From a virus: a DNA stretch of 44,758 nt. The DNA is taken from the IMG/VR virus record IMGVR_UViG_3300020183_000003, positions 1-44,758 of that record; one strand, written 5' to 3'. Below, one piece after another: positions 1 to 5,839 of this stretch. A program made the position numbers and the translations under genes. The notes under the pieces are model-generated. The model saw only the letters and a program-made list of their open reading frames with translations. It made no database searches and had not been told where the DNA came from. Numbering within the stretch: the first letter of the stretch is position 1; every line of letters starts with the position of its first letter.

Positions 1-127
1 ATGCTTGTAAAGCGAACGGATCAGCTCGCGAGAACTTTCTTTATCGCGAAGCAGTAGGGAATAGTGATCAAATGCATCTATCCCCTTTTCTTTCAGAAAC
101 TTTCGGACCTCCGGAATCGGTTTTTTG
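1..127. repeat. Terminal direct repeat, left copy (circular overlap)
   Basis: These 127 bases are repeated exactly at 44632-44758. An exact end-to-end overlap of this kind is what an assembler leaves when a circular molecule is cut open. Only across the join does the replication gene acquire its stop codon, which supports circularity. A real terminal repeat of a linear virion genome cannot be excluded from sequence alone. Confidence 0.95.
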
Positions 128-1218
128 CTATGCTCCGCCAGGTCTATCTCAAATTCGAAGCGATCAATATGTCGCAATGGCGACATTTCAACTGTGAAAT
201 TTGGGTCTCGGAGGCTTTTAAAAAGCTTATCCCTTAAGCTATCTTTTAGCGCCTGAATCATCTTCGCCTCTATAAGGCCTTCTGGCGGCACCTTGCCTAC
301 CGGAACACTTTCGCTGGCTAATTCTTCGGCCATTTGGCGAATTTTAAGCCTCTCAGGCTTTGGGAGTGTATGGATAAGCTCCAGGTATTTTTCTCTAACA
401 AACTTTTCAGCTTCCAATAAATCCACTGAAATATCCTGCTGCTTGGATTTCACCTTTTTGGAATTTTGCTTCTTGATGTAAGAGATCATCCCCTTAAAGC
501 TCTTCTTATCCGCCAGTGCCTTATCAATAACCCCTTGGGTGTAGGATTCCGGTGTCGAATCAATTTCGCCAGCCTCCTCTTTGCACTTCACATACTCCTG
601 GATTATCTTTTCTTCTTGCTCACTAAAATTCAACAACGACGACTCTTTATCTATATCTTTATCTATAGCTGTGACATTCGTGTGACATTTTTGTGACATC
701 TCTGTGACATTTTTGTGACATGAAGCTGAAACCAAGTTCCCATCTGGCACAATTTCATGTTCAAAAAGCGTTTGCTGAAAGTTATGTGGATAACCTGTTG
801 ATAAGTCAGTGGCTACTCTTTTATTTCTCACGCGCCATTGTCTCAAACGTGTTTCGTATTTCACCCTCTCGCCAAGATCAACTTCCTGATATCGGTCGTA
901 GTTTGAAATACACAAGCATTCATCGGAATCAACAAAAAGAAGTTCGTACTCTTGCAGTACATTTAAAGAGCTTTCAAAAGTGTGTGCGTCAAAGCGAAAC
1001 CGGCGAGCTATTTGCGGTACGGTCATTGGCTGATAGTCGGTGAGCGCAATCCGGCCGAAGCGATGTAACTTGTGGGCCAATATTAAAAGCTTCACAAACG
1101 CAAGGATATGAAAAAATCCATTTGGCAGCATTTCAATTGCGCAAATTTTTTCGTCATCCAAAAAAGCGTGATACAGCTTAACCCACAAACCGCGAAACTG
1201 CTTTTGATTTTCGCTCAC
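1..1218 (-). CDS. Replication initiator / phage replisome organiser, N-terminal wHTH (continues across the circular join)
   Basis: The reading frame starts at GTG (1218-1216) and continues through base 1 into 44631-44617, where it ends in GEVGE-like residues and TAG, giving about 410 aa. Residues 5-100 (FRGLWVKLYHAFLDDEKI, then a LPNG turn and a helix-turn-helix around QIARRFRFDAHTFESSL) match the N-terminal domain of phage replisome organisers (PF09681 type), which bind the origin and recruit helicase. A low-complexity linker encoded by five 11-bp repeats lies around residues 165-182, as in phages whose origin lies within the initiator gene. The C-terminal half is helical and charged. It is the last gene of the minus early operon and follows the DnaQ-like gene by 9 bp. 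Family assignment is by pattern, not by search. Confidence 0.85.
   Translation of the reverse strand, partial: MSENQKQFRGLWVKLYHAFLDDEKICAIEMLPNGFFHILAFVKLLILAHKLHRFGRIALTDYQPMTVPQIARRFRFDAHTFESSLNVLQEYELLFVDSDECLCISNYDRYQEVDLGERVKYETRLRQWRVRNKRVATDLSTGYPHNFQQTLFEHEIVPDGNLVSASCHKNVTEMSQKCHTNVTAIDKDIDKESSLLNFSEQEEKIIQEYVKCKEEAGEIDSTPESYTQGVIDKALADKKSFKGMISYIKKQNSKKVKSKQQDISVDLLEAEKFVREKYLELIHTLPKPERLKIRQMAEELASESVPVGKVPPEGLIEAKMIQALKDSLRDKLFKSLRDPNFTVEMSPLRHIDRFEFEIDLAEHSKKPIPEVRKFLKEKGIDAFDHYSLLLRDKESSRELIRSLYKH
645..793. other. Predicted replication origin inside the initiator gene
   Basis: Three origin hallmarks lie within 150 bp. Two tandem AT-rich 12-mers (CTTTATCTATAT at 645-656 and CTTTATCTATAG at 657-668) resemble an unwinding element. 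Five phased iterons follow at 670-721. A perfect DnaA box (TTATCCACA on the minus strand) lies at 785-793. This order of AT-rich repeats, iterons and DnaA box is typical of theta-replicating plasmids and of lambdoid origins embedded in the O gene. Function is inferred. Confidence 0.7.
670..721 (+). repeat. Five iterons TGTGACAT, 11-bp period
   Basis: TGTGACAT occurs at 670, 681, 692, 703 and 714, each exactly 11 bp after the last, so all copies face the same side of the helix. They lie within the initiator coding region and encode a repetitive Cys/His/Thr/Ser linker. The likely role is binding of the initiator encoded by the same gene. Confidence 0.85.
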
Positions 1219-1227
1219 CAAATACTC

Positions 1228-1794
1228 CTAAAGCAGTTTTTGAAGCACTTTGGCGGTCGTTCTAACATCACCAAGCGCATCATGAGCATCTGGGGTTTCT
1301 ACTCCAAAATGCTTCGCAACAGTCGAAAGCTGCATGTTGGGCAATGTTTCTTCAAAAAGAAAAAGTTTTGATATTGCCAAATGCAGCACATCCAGGCTTC
1401 TGTTATCTGCTGGTAGAAAAAGGTTGTGCTTTCTGAAGTAGGATTGAATCCATGGAACGTCGAAACCAGTAGAGTTATACCCTGCTAGTTTCGATACCTT
1501 GAAAGTGTTTCCCTTCTTTGAAACCCTCGAAAAACTTGCGCTCAAACTTAAAAACTTTTGGAAATCTTCAAGCGCTTTTTTCTCCGGAACCGCCTCCATA
1601 TCCCAGTGTTCTGTTTTTGAGTATGTGTTCATACGCAAAGCTTCCGGATCTGCCGTTGAAACATCAAACAAGATTTTTCGCTCAAACTCAGACCTTATCT
1701 CAAAAGATGGGGTAACCGAAACTGCCGCAATCTGGATAAGCGGATGAATTTGCAGGTTCGTTCCTCCGGTCTCGATATCGAATATCACTATCAT
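1228..1794 (-). CDS. DnaQ-like 3'-5' exonuclease
   Basis: A 188-aa protein of the DEDD exonuclease family, the fold of the DNA polymerase III epsilon proofreading subunit. It opens with MIVIFDIETGG (Exo I, catalytic D6 and E8), has an Exo II segment GYNSTGFDVPWIQ near residue 110, and ends with HDALGDVRTT (Exo III, His and Asp). The start at 1794 was chosen because it follows a GGAG ribosome site and begins exactly where family members do; an in-frame ATG at 1875 lacks this support. In the replication operon it could trim DNA ends for the neighbouring Sak4-like ATPase or take part in replication. Confidence 0.85.
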   Translation of the reverse strand: MIVIFDIETGGTNLQIHPLIQIAAVSVTPSFEIRSEFERKILFDVSTADPEALRMNTYSKTEHWDMEAVPEKKALEDFQKFLSLSASFSRVSKKGNTFKVSKLAGYNSTGFDVPWIQSYFRKHNLFLPADNRSLDVLHLAISKLFLFEETLPNMQLSTVAKHFGVETPDAHDALGDVRTTAKVLQKLL

Positions 1795-1906
1795 TTTGAA
1801 ACTCCATTCCTTTTTTGATTTTTTCTTCAAGTTTCGATTCAGCGATTCCGCGAAAATACTCTTCCGCAGGATCAATTGAAATGTCTAAATCCCTTCCGCC
1901 ACCCAT
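1700..1906 (-). CDS. Small hypothetical protein, overlaps exonuclease start
   Basis: A 68-aa frame whose ATG overlaps the stop of the upstream zinc gene (TGATG), suggesting translational coupling. The first ~37 codons (MGGGRDLDISIDPAEEYFRG...) lie outside the exonuclease and look like ordinary coding sequence. The remaining ~30 codons overlap the exonuclease start in another frame, which is unusual. No family recognised. It may instead only deliver ribosomes to the exonuclease start. Confidence 0.4.
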   Translation of the reverse strand: MGGGRDLDISIDPAEEYFRGIAESKLEEKIKKGMEFQNDSDIRYRDRRNEPANSSAYPDCGSFGYPIF

Positions 1907-2076
1907 CAGTTATCCTTAAACTGCAAATCGCGGTAAGAAACCAAGCTTTTTTGTTCATCAGTCTGCTTGAGTTTAATTTCAAAACCAAGACGCCATTTGT
2001 GGTTGATGCAGTAACGGTATTTATCAGCAATTGGACGACCGCATTGCTCACAATTTTTTGTCCGTATTTTTCGCAT
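1906..2076 (-). CDS. Small zinc-finger protein
   Basis: A 56-aa protein with CEQC and, 11 residues later, CINH: a CxxC...CxxH pattern likely to hold one zinc ion. It begins with MRKIRTKNCEQCGRPIADK and ends in a lysine-rich tail. Its ATG overlaps the stop of the AAA ATPase gene (TGATG), and its own stop overlaps the next ATG the same way, so the three are probably translated as a coupled chain. The role is unknown; small zinc proteins in phage recombination operons are often nucleic-acid binding. Confidence 0.7.
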   Translation of the reverse strand: MRKIRTKNCEQCGRPIADKYRYCINHKWRLGFEIKLKQTDEQKSLVSYRDLQFKDN

Positions 2077-2990
2077 CAGGCCACCCCCTTTGCTTTGTCG
2101 TTTACTAATTTAAGTCTAGCCTTTGCCTTATCTGCTAGATCAGGAATAGTTTTGTTGTATTCGTTAAAGATTTTTGCAAGCCATTTGGTGTCATCACATA
2201 AATCAATTTGAGCCATGTATTCATCTATTTTTTCCTTGGTAAGTGGCTGTGACTGAGTTGAAAATTCAGGCTTCTGCTGATGTGTCTCCTGTTGAATTGC
2301 TGTAACTGGTCGATCCACACCAGAATTTAGCCAATCCAAAAGCATGGTGCCAGTTTCAACGGTTAATGGCTTTGGGTCTCCCTTAAATAGCCCTGTCCGG
2401 TCTTTTGTTGCCATCACCAGATGGTTGCTATGGCTCAAAGTCAAAACAGTCGTAAACTCGTATTCTGCACCCTCTTCCTGCTGGGCCTTCATACCAAGCC
2501 TGACAATTTTTTTATCGTCATTCATGGCCGTCTCAGTTTTTGAGCGCATGGTGGCAATGATGTGAAGCGGTGACTGAATGAGCGCGTCTAAAAAAGCCCT
2601 GTGTCGCGGTTTCGTCTCACTCCAAGCTGACCATGTATTGCCTCTGAACTTTGTCTGAGCAATCTGATCATTGATCTCTAAACAGCCTCCACTCCCATGC
2701 CACTCGTGCGTTATGCTATCTATAATGAGGACTTCATAGCCGGCTGTTTCCGCAGTTTTTATGGCCTGCTTGAATCGCTCCGGAGAAAATGGAGGATTAA
2801 GTTCAAGTGTGTCAAACTCCAAGAGATGCGAATAAAGAGATGCAGATCCTCGTTCTGTATCTATAACCGCCACTTTTCCTCCAATGCCCTTTGCAAGGGT
2901 CAGCGCTCCCCAGGTTTTACCGGAACCACTAGGCCCCTCTAGTGCCAGTCTAAGTTTGCTTTTTGCCCGTGTTGCTTTTGTAAATTGCAT
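2076..2990 (-). CDS. AAA_24 / Sak4-like phage recombination ATPase
   Basis: A 304-aa RecA-core ATPase. Walker A is GPSGSGKT (residues 19-26). A Walker B-like strand VLIIDSI lies near residues 85-91, and the segment VAVIDTERGSASLY follows the first helix. This architecture matches the AAA_24 phage family, which includes the Sak4 single-strand annealing recombinases. The last ~90 residues are a polar, charged tail. It sits between two unknown early genes and a zinc protein/exonuclease, a context typical of phage recombination modules. I infer annealing or recombination rather than helicase loading; helicase loading is the main alternative. Confidence 0.75.
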   Translation of the reverse strand: MQFTKATRAKSKLRLALEGPSGSGKTWGALTLAKGIGGKVAVIDTERGSASLYSHLLEFDTLELNPPFSPERFKQAIKTAETAGYEVLIIDSITHEWHGSGGCLEINDQIAQTKFRGNTWSAWSETKPRHRAFLDALIQSPLHIIATMRSKTETAMNDDKKIVRLGMKAQQEEGAEYEFTTVLTLSHSNHLVMATKDRTGLFKGDPKPLTVETGTMLLDWLNSGVDRPVTAIQQETHQQKPEFSTQSQPLTKEKIDEYMAQIDLCDDTKWLAKIFNEYNKTIPDLADKAKARLKLVNDKAKGVA

Positions 2991-2991
2991 A

Positions 2992-3459
2992 TTAGTTTCC
3001 TTTCAAAACTGCTTTGAAAATGCTAAAAAGATGGCTAATAATTCCTAATTTTTTTGCTACAATTCCAGAGACTATCGTGCCTGAAATAATGGGCTCTTCA
3101 GACCTAGCAGAAACAAGAATGTTCCAGACAACGCGACACTGCCCGGCCTTTACCATTTCCTTTACCCACCTATTTGTCATCTGGCTCCCAAAATTTACCA
3201 GATAGCCTTTCTGATTAAGGTAGTACTCATTATTTTCTAAGAGCATGTTGTAACGCTCTTGCTCTGACTCTGATTCAAGAGACTCTTGAACCTGCTTCAA
3301 CATAGATGAAAAACGATATTGTGGTATGAGTCGAAAACGTGATAGGCTTCTACCCGGAGTTAATTCTCTGGTCTCGGATATCTTACTCAGGTCGCCGAGA
3401 CCTTTAAAAACCGTGTGTGGTCCCACCGCTCTTCCCTCTCTAATTGCTTGTGTTTGCAT
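2992..3459 (-). CDS. Early-operon protein of unknown function
   Basis: A 155-aa protein with a strong ribosome site (AGGAGG) before ATG at 3459. No domain recognised. The N-terminus is basic (MQTQAIREGRAVGPH). The middle is glutamate-rich and helical (QESLESESEQERYNML). The C-terminus (SGTIVSGIVAKKLGIISHL) is mildly hydrophobic but not clearly a membrane segment. It overlaps the upstream gene by 20 bp and ends 1 bp before the ATPase gene, so it belongs to the same operon. Confidence 0.75.
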   Translation of the reverse strand: MQTQAIREGRAVGPHTVFKGLGDLSKISETRELTPGRSLSRFRLIPQYRFSSMLKQVQESLESESEQERYNMLLENNEYYLNQKGYLVNFGSQMTNRWVKEMVKAGQCRVVWNILVSARSEEPIISGTIVSGIVAKKLGIISHLFSIFKAVLKGN

Positions 3460-3706
3460 GATGACCTACCTCCTTAATTAAGTTGTTTGCGTCTACTCCA
3501 CAGGAAACAATAATTGCGCAACAGACAAAGAAGTCGTACTTCTTCAATTTTCTGTTGGCTATTTTTGCTAAAACCCGATGATCAATTGATGCGCCCGTTG
3601 CGACAAAAATTTGGTTACTCAGCTCCATAAACTTGGCCATTTTCTTTTTCGCCATGAAGTCCAAAATTACTTTTGAAAGCGCTTTTTTCAAGTTGTCTGT
3701 TTTCAA
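3440..3706 (-). CDS. First gene of the early minus operon, unknown function (TTG start)
   Basis: An 88-aa protein starting LKTDNLKKALSKVIL and containing a cysteine pair (FVCCAIIVSCGV). The TTG at 3706 was chosen because GAGGTG lies 6 nt upstream and because the diverged duplicate upstream (3757-3872) keeps the same ribosome site/TTG arrangement. A longer ATG form from 3745 has no ribosome site. No family recognised. It is the first gene after the early promoter at 3876-3904. Confidence 0.65.
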   Translation of the reverse strand: MKTDNLKKALSKVILDFMAKKKMAKFMELSNQIFVATGASIDHRVLAKIANRKLKKYDFFVCCAIIVSCGVDANNLIKEVGHHANTSN

Positions 3707-3756
3707 ATATTTCACCTCTTTTTTCCTTAAAGTATGGCACCTCAAAACGCCACACT

Positions 3757-3872
3757 AATTTTTCATCGACACGAAGTCTCAAATTGCTTTTAAAACTGAT
3801 TTCCTTACGTTATCTTTCTTCAAAACTTCACCTCTTTCTTTGTTAAAGTATGGCACTTCGTAGCCCCACACT
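3757..3872 (-). pseudogene. Diverged tandem duplicate of promoter-proximal region and 5' end of the next gene
   Basis: A ~116-bp unit is present twice in tandem: AGTGTGG, then GTGCCATACTTTAA, an AGAGGTGAA ribosome site and a TTG codon. In this upstream copy the frame from TTG at 3823 encodes LKKDNVRKSVLKAI and stops at 3779. The intact copy encodes LKTDNLKKALSKVI and continues. Either it is a decayed duplication or a 14-codon leader peptide in front of the operon. Confidence 0.7.
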
Positions 3873-3875
3873 CAC

Positions 3876-3904
3876 ACTATATACCCTTTATTTTCAATTT
3901 TCAA
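3876..3904 (-). promoter_or_regulatory. Promoter of early minus operon
   Basis: Reading leftward, TTGAAA (3899-3904) is separated by 17 bp from TATAGT (3876-3881). Both boxes are close to sigma70 consensus. It lies directly upstream of the duplicated leader and back to back with the HTH gene, so the HTH protein is the obvious candidate regulator. Confidence 0.7.
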
Positions 3905-3923
3905 ACACATTTATATTTTCCGC

Positions 3924-3952
3924 TTATACAAACGGTTTTGATTGTGTATTAT
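3924..3952 (+). promoter_or_regulatory. Possible promoter of the HTH gene
   Basis: TTATAC (3924-3929) and TATTAT (3947-3952) with 17-bp spacing lie 55 bp before the HTH start. The -35 box is weak. Confidence 0.4.
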
Positions 3953-4006
3953 ATCTACATGTTACGATACGAAACCCTACAAAAGTATGATGTTTAAGGA
4001 CACCAA

Positions 4007-4324
4007 ATGCGCTATGTTGAATTGTTAAAATTTTTTAGGGATCGGTACAACAAGAACCGTAAAACTAAAGTCACGAAAGCAGAAATTGCAAGATCTTTGA
4101 ACCGATCAAAAAGCCACATAAACAACATCTTCAAAGACAACAATCAGCAACCCCCTATGTACGAAATAAATAGGCAAATTGGAGAAATTCTTGAGCTCTC
4201 ACAAGAAGAGATGAAAAGACTCGAAGCCACAGCTGTTGCAGAGCGGATTGCGGTAGAAGATATCCGATACTTGAAATCAATCGGCGTGTGGAAATATATT
4301 CAAAAAATAGCAGGGAATGAGTAA
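4007..4324 (+). CDS. Xre/Cro-like HTH transcriptional regulator
   Basis: A 105-aa DNA-binding protein. A helix-turn-helix spans about residues 22-45 (VTKAEIARSLNRSKSHINNIF), preceded by a basic helix. The second half is helical and acidic (ILELSQEEMKRLEATAVAERIAVEDIRYLK), probably for oligomerisation. It is divergent from the early minus operon and convergent with the partition genes. Position suggests control of the early promoter, i.e. a repressor or Cro-type function, or copy-number control. There is no peptidase domain, so it is not a LexA-type CI. Confidence 0.75.
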   Translation: MRYVELLKFFRDRYNKNRKTKVTKAEIARSLNRSKSHINNIFKDNNQQPPMYEINRQIGEILELSQEEMKRLEATAVAERIAVEDIRYLKSIGVWKYIQKIAGNE

Positions 4325-4334
4325 ATCAAGTACC

Positions 4335-4370
4335 GTACCAGGTACCATACCATTGTACGGTACCTGGTAC
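4335..4370. promoter_or_regulatory. 16-bp inverted repeat between HTH and par genes (candidate RHH/parS site)
   Basis: Arms GTACCAGGTACCATAC (4335-4350) and GTACGGTACCTGGTAC (4355-4370) are complementary at 15 of 16 positions with a 4-bp spacer. The arms carry the TACCATAC motif seen at the par centromere. It lies between two convergent genes. It can form a hairpin but lacks a U-tract, so a binding site is more likely than a classic terminator. Confidence 0.7.
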
Positions 4371-4376
4371 TAAAAT

Positions 4377-4748
4377 TTAGAATTCATGCTCCCGACCAAG
4401 CTCTTTTAATCTAGCCCGGACGTTCTTATCAATACCTGCGCAAGCAGCCTCGATTAAAAACTTGGATTTACTTTTTCCGTTCCTTGAAATCAGGTTACCG
4501 TTCACATCCAACTTCGATTGTTCGTGAATCCAGTCCAGCTTTATCATGTATTCTTCGCGAAGTCTCAAATTGAAACCGCGAATCACATCCTGGCGAACGC
4601 CTGGCTTTTTCCAAGGTAGAGGCTCATTGATTCTACGGTCCGCCTCCACTTCAGGCCTATCTTTACCCGCAGAGTTGATAAATTCTTCCGGACTAACAGA
4701 CGGCCCTAATTTTGAGGGCCTTCCCAAACTCATCTTTTCCTTGTCCAC
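4377..4748 (-). CDS. ParG/RHH-type partition DNA-binding protein
   Basis: A 123-aa protein with an unstructured N-terminal half and a C-terminal ribbon-helix-helix-like region: strand GFNLRLREEYMIKLDWIHEQ near residues 58-77, then helices KSKSKFLIEAACAGIDKNV near 93-111. Starts at GTG 4748, preceded by GGAGGTG, overlapping the ParA stop by one base (TAGTG). A ParA gene followed by a small RHH gene is the ParFG-type arrangement. In those systems the RHH protein binds the centromere and represses the operon while its flexible N-terminus stimulates ParA ATPase. Family assignment is inferred from fold pattern and context. Confidence 0.75.
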   Translation of the reverse strand: MDKEKMSLGRPSKLGPSVSPEEFINSAGKDRPEVEADRRINEPLPWKKPGVRQDVIRGFNLRLREEYMIKLDWIHEQSKLDVNGNLISRNGKSKSKFLIEAACAGIDKNVRARLKELGREHEF

Positions 4749-5419
4749 TATTTTTCACCTCCGAAAATTTCTTGATACAATACTTCCATTTCTTGAATAG
4801 CCTTACTTTCTTTCTTTTCCGCTTCGCTAACACCCCTACCCTTATAAATTGAGTTCTTGATGCTGACGCGACGGTGAATTACAGCCTTAGACAACTGTAA
4901 AAGACCCGTCTTATCTTCAAGAATGGCATCCCTGACTTCTTCGTCGTCCTTTATTCTATAATTCGTTTCTGCCATGTTGATGAATGGAAACGCAACAATA
5001 TCAGGTCGAATAGCTCTTGCTTGCTCCAAAATATCTAGTAAACGCGATAAGCCCCAGATGTCAGGAGCTCCCGTTGGAACTGGGGTGTAAAATTTATCCG
5101 CAATGAGTAAAGAAGATCTCAACTCTGGACTGTCATATCCGCCAGCATCAATTATGATGTGATCAAATAATTGGCGCAAATATTGAACCTCATCTCTGAT
5201 TGAAGATCCGTATTTTTGGAACAACGGAATCGACTTTAGATTATCGCCACGCTCTATTTTTGATTGCCGAAGCGCTTGCCAATCTGTCGCACTCCCCTGT
5301 CTATCCGTATCTATGATAACCGTTTTCTTGCCGCGATTTATCGACTCAACGGCCAAATTAACGACCATTGTCGTTTTTCCGGTCCCCCCCTTGGATCCCC
5401 CAATCAACACAACTGACAT
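4748..5419 (-). CDS. ParA-family partition ATPase
   Basis: A 223-aa deviant Walker A ATPase with GGSKGGTGKTT (residues 7-17), a Walker A' segment VIIDTDRQGSA near residue 36, and HIIIDAGGYDS as the Walker B region. It has no N-terminal HTH, so it is the small class (ParF-like, type Ib). ATG 5419 was chosen because AGGAGG lies 7 bp upstream and the protein then begins MSVVLIGGSKGG; an in-frame ATG at 5488 would start inside the operator repeats. It should position replicated molecules at cell division together with the RHH protein. Confidence 0.93.
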   Translation of the reverse strand: MSVVLIGGSKGGTGKTTMVVNLAVESINRGKKTVIIDTDRQGSATDWQALRQSKIERGDNLKSIPLFQKYGSSIRDEVQYLRQLFDHIIIDAGGYDSPELRSSLLIADKFYTPVPTGAPDIWGLSRLLDILEQARAIRPDIVAFPFINMAETNYRIKDDEEVRDAILEDKTGLLQLSKAVIHRRVSIKNSIYKGRGVSEAEKKESKAIQEMEVLYQEIFGGEK

Positions 5420-5442
5420 GCTAATGCCTCCTGTTTTAAATT

Positions 5443-5600
5443 GTGGTATGGTACCACTTAATAAGTACCATACCACTTTCAAACTCAAGAATCAACGGAA
5501 ATAAACACCATACCAGTTTTCTAGTACCACACAACAATACACACCATACAGATGTACCGTATATAGCACCACACCATGGTGCTATACATAGTACCATAAT
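5443..5600. promoter_or_regulatory. par centromere/operator: array of TACCATAC-type repeats
   Basis: Just upstream of parA is a perfect 12-bp inverted repeat, GTGGTATGGTAC (5443-5454) and GTACCATACCAC (5465-5476). It is followed by ACACCATACCA (~5506), TAGTACCACAC (~5522), CACACCATACA (~5541), TGTACCGTATA (~5554), a perfect 10-bp inverted repeat TATAGCACCA (5562-5571)/TGGTGCTATA (5577-5586), and GTACCATAAT (5591-5600). Such clustered short repeats are typical of RHH-bound centromeres. The leftward candidate promoter TTGATT-17-TATGGT overlaps the first inverted repeat, so autoregulation is likely. Confidence 0.8.
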
Positions 5601-5633
5601 TGAACTCAAAAACAGGTATTTTTCAAAAAAACG

Positions 5634-5662
5634 TTGACTTTTATCACCAAAATAATTACGGT
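5634..5662 (+). promoter_or_regulatory. Weak candidate promoter for the replication leader
   Basis: TTGACT (5634-5639) is followed 17 bp later by TACGGT (5657-5662), with a GTGGTGGTAT repeat resembling the par operator immediately after. The -10 is poor, so this is tentative; a promoter is needed here to transcribe the leader and the replication genes. Confidence 0.35.
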
Positions 5663-5692
5663 GGTGGTATCAAATACGAAAGGAGGCTATCG

Positions 5693-5710
5693 ATGGGAAC
5701 ATGCGTATAA
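5693..5710 (+). CDS. Leader minicistron MGTCV
   Basis: AGGAGG (5681-5686) stands 6 nt before ATG GGA ACA TGC GTA TAA. It is one of the best ribosome binding sites in the window, yet it serves only a five-codon frame, whose stop touches the hairpin of the antisense RNA. Such minicistrons control initiator translation in several antisense-regulated plasmids. The next gene starts 130 nt downstream. Function is inferred. Confidence 0.55.
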   Translation: MGTCV

Positions 5711-5744
5711 AAAACAAAAACCGCTGATTGCAGTCAACGGTTTT
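5709..5744 (-). terminator. Intrinsic terminator of the antisense RNA
   Basis: On the minus strand AAAACCG and CGGTTTT (pairing 5738-5744 with 5717-5723) enclose an inner TGA/TCA pairing. The stem is followed by TTTTTGTTTTTT. There is no leftward gene upstream for it to end, which points to a dedicated small RNA. Confidence 0.8.
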
Positions 5745-5768
5745 CAAAAAAAAATTATTCGTAATATA
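5709..5768 (-). ncRNA. Candidate counter-transcribed (antisense) RNA, ~60 nt
   Basis: A near-consensus leftward promoter (5774-5802) is followed after about 24 nt by an intrinsic terminator at 5709-5744, and no gene lies between. The product would be a ~60-nt RNA whose hairpin is antisense to the leader minicistron and upstream region of the replication genes. Size, position and structure resemble copy-control ctRNAs of plasmids. Ends are predicted, not measured. Confidence 0.65.
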
Positions 5769-5773
5769 CCCTA

Positions 5774-5802
5774 ACTATAGTAATGACAAAAAAAATTGTC
5801 AA
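5774..5802 (-). promoter_or_regulatory. Strong leftward promoter of the antisense RNA
   Basis: TTGACA (5797-5802), exactly 17 bp, TATAGT (5774-5779): one of the best sigma70 matches in the window. It points away from the replication genes into the leader. Confidence 0.8.
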
Positions 5803-5816
5803 GCAATAGATAGGTT

Positions 5817-5832
5817 TCGTATGCCCATACGA
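5817..5832. promoter_or_regulatory. Palindrome in front of the replication gene
   Basis: TCGTATGCCCATACGA is a perfect 7-bp inverted repeat with a 2-bp centre, 7 bp before the ATG at 5840. No clear Shine-Dalgarno is visible there, so a protein bound here or an RNA hairpin could control translation or transcription of the gene. Confidence 0.55.
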
Positions 5833-5839
5833 TGCTTTT

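Noticed and set aside
4335-4370. Simple bidirectional terminator between convergent genes
   Set aside because: No U-tract on either side, and the arm sequence belongs to the par operator family; termination may be secondary.
5709-5744. Hairpin as rightward terminator for the leader minicistron
   Set aside because: On the plus strand the stem is followed by CAAAAAAAAA, not T residues; it terminates only leftward transcripts.
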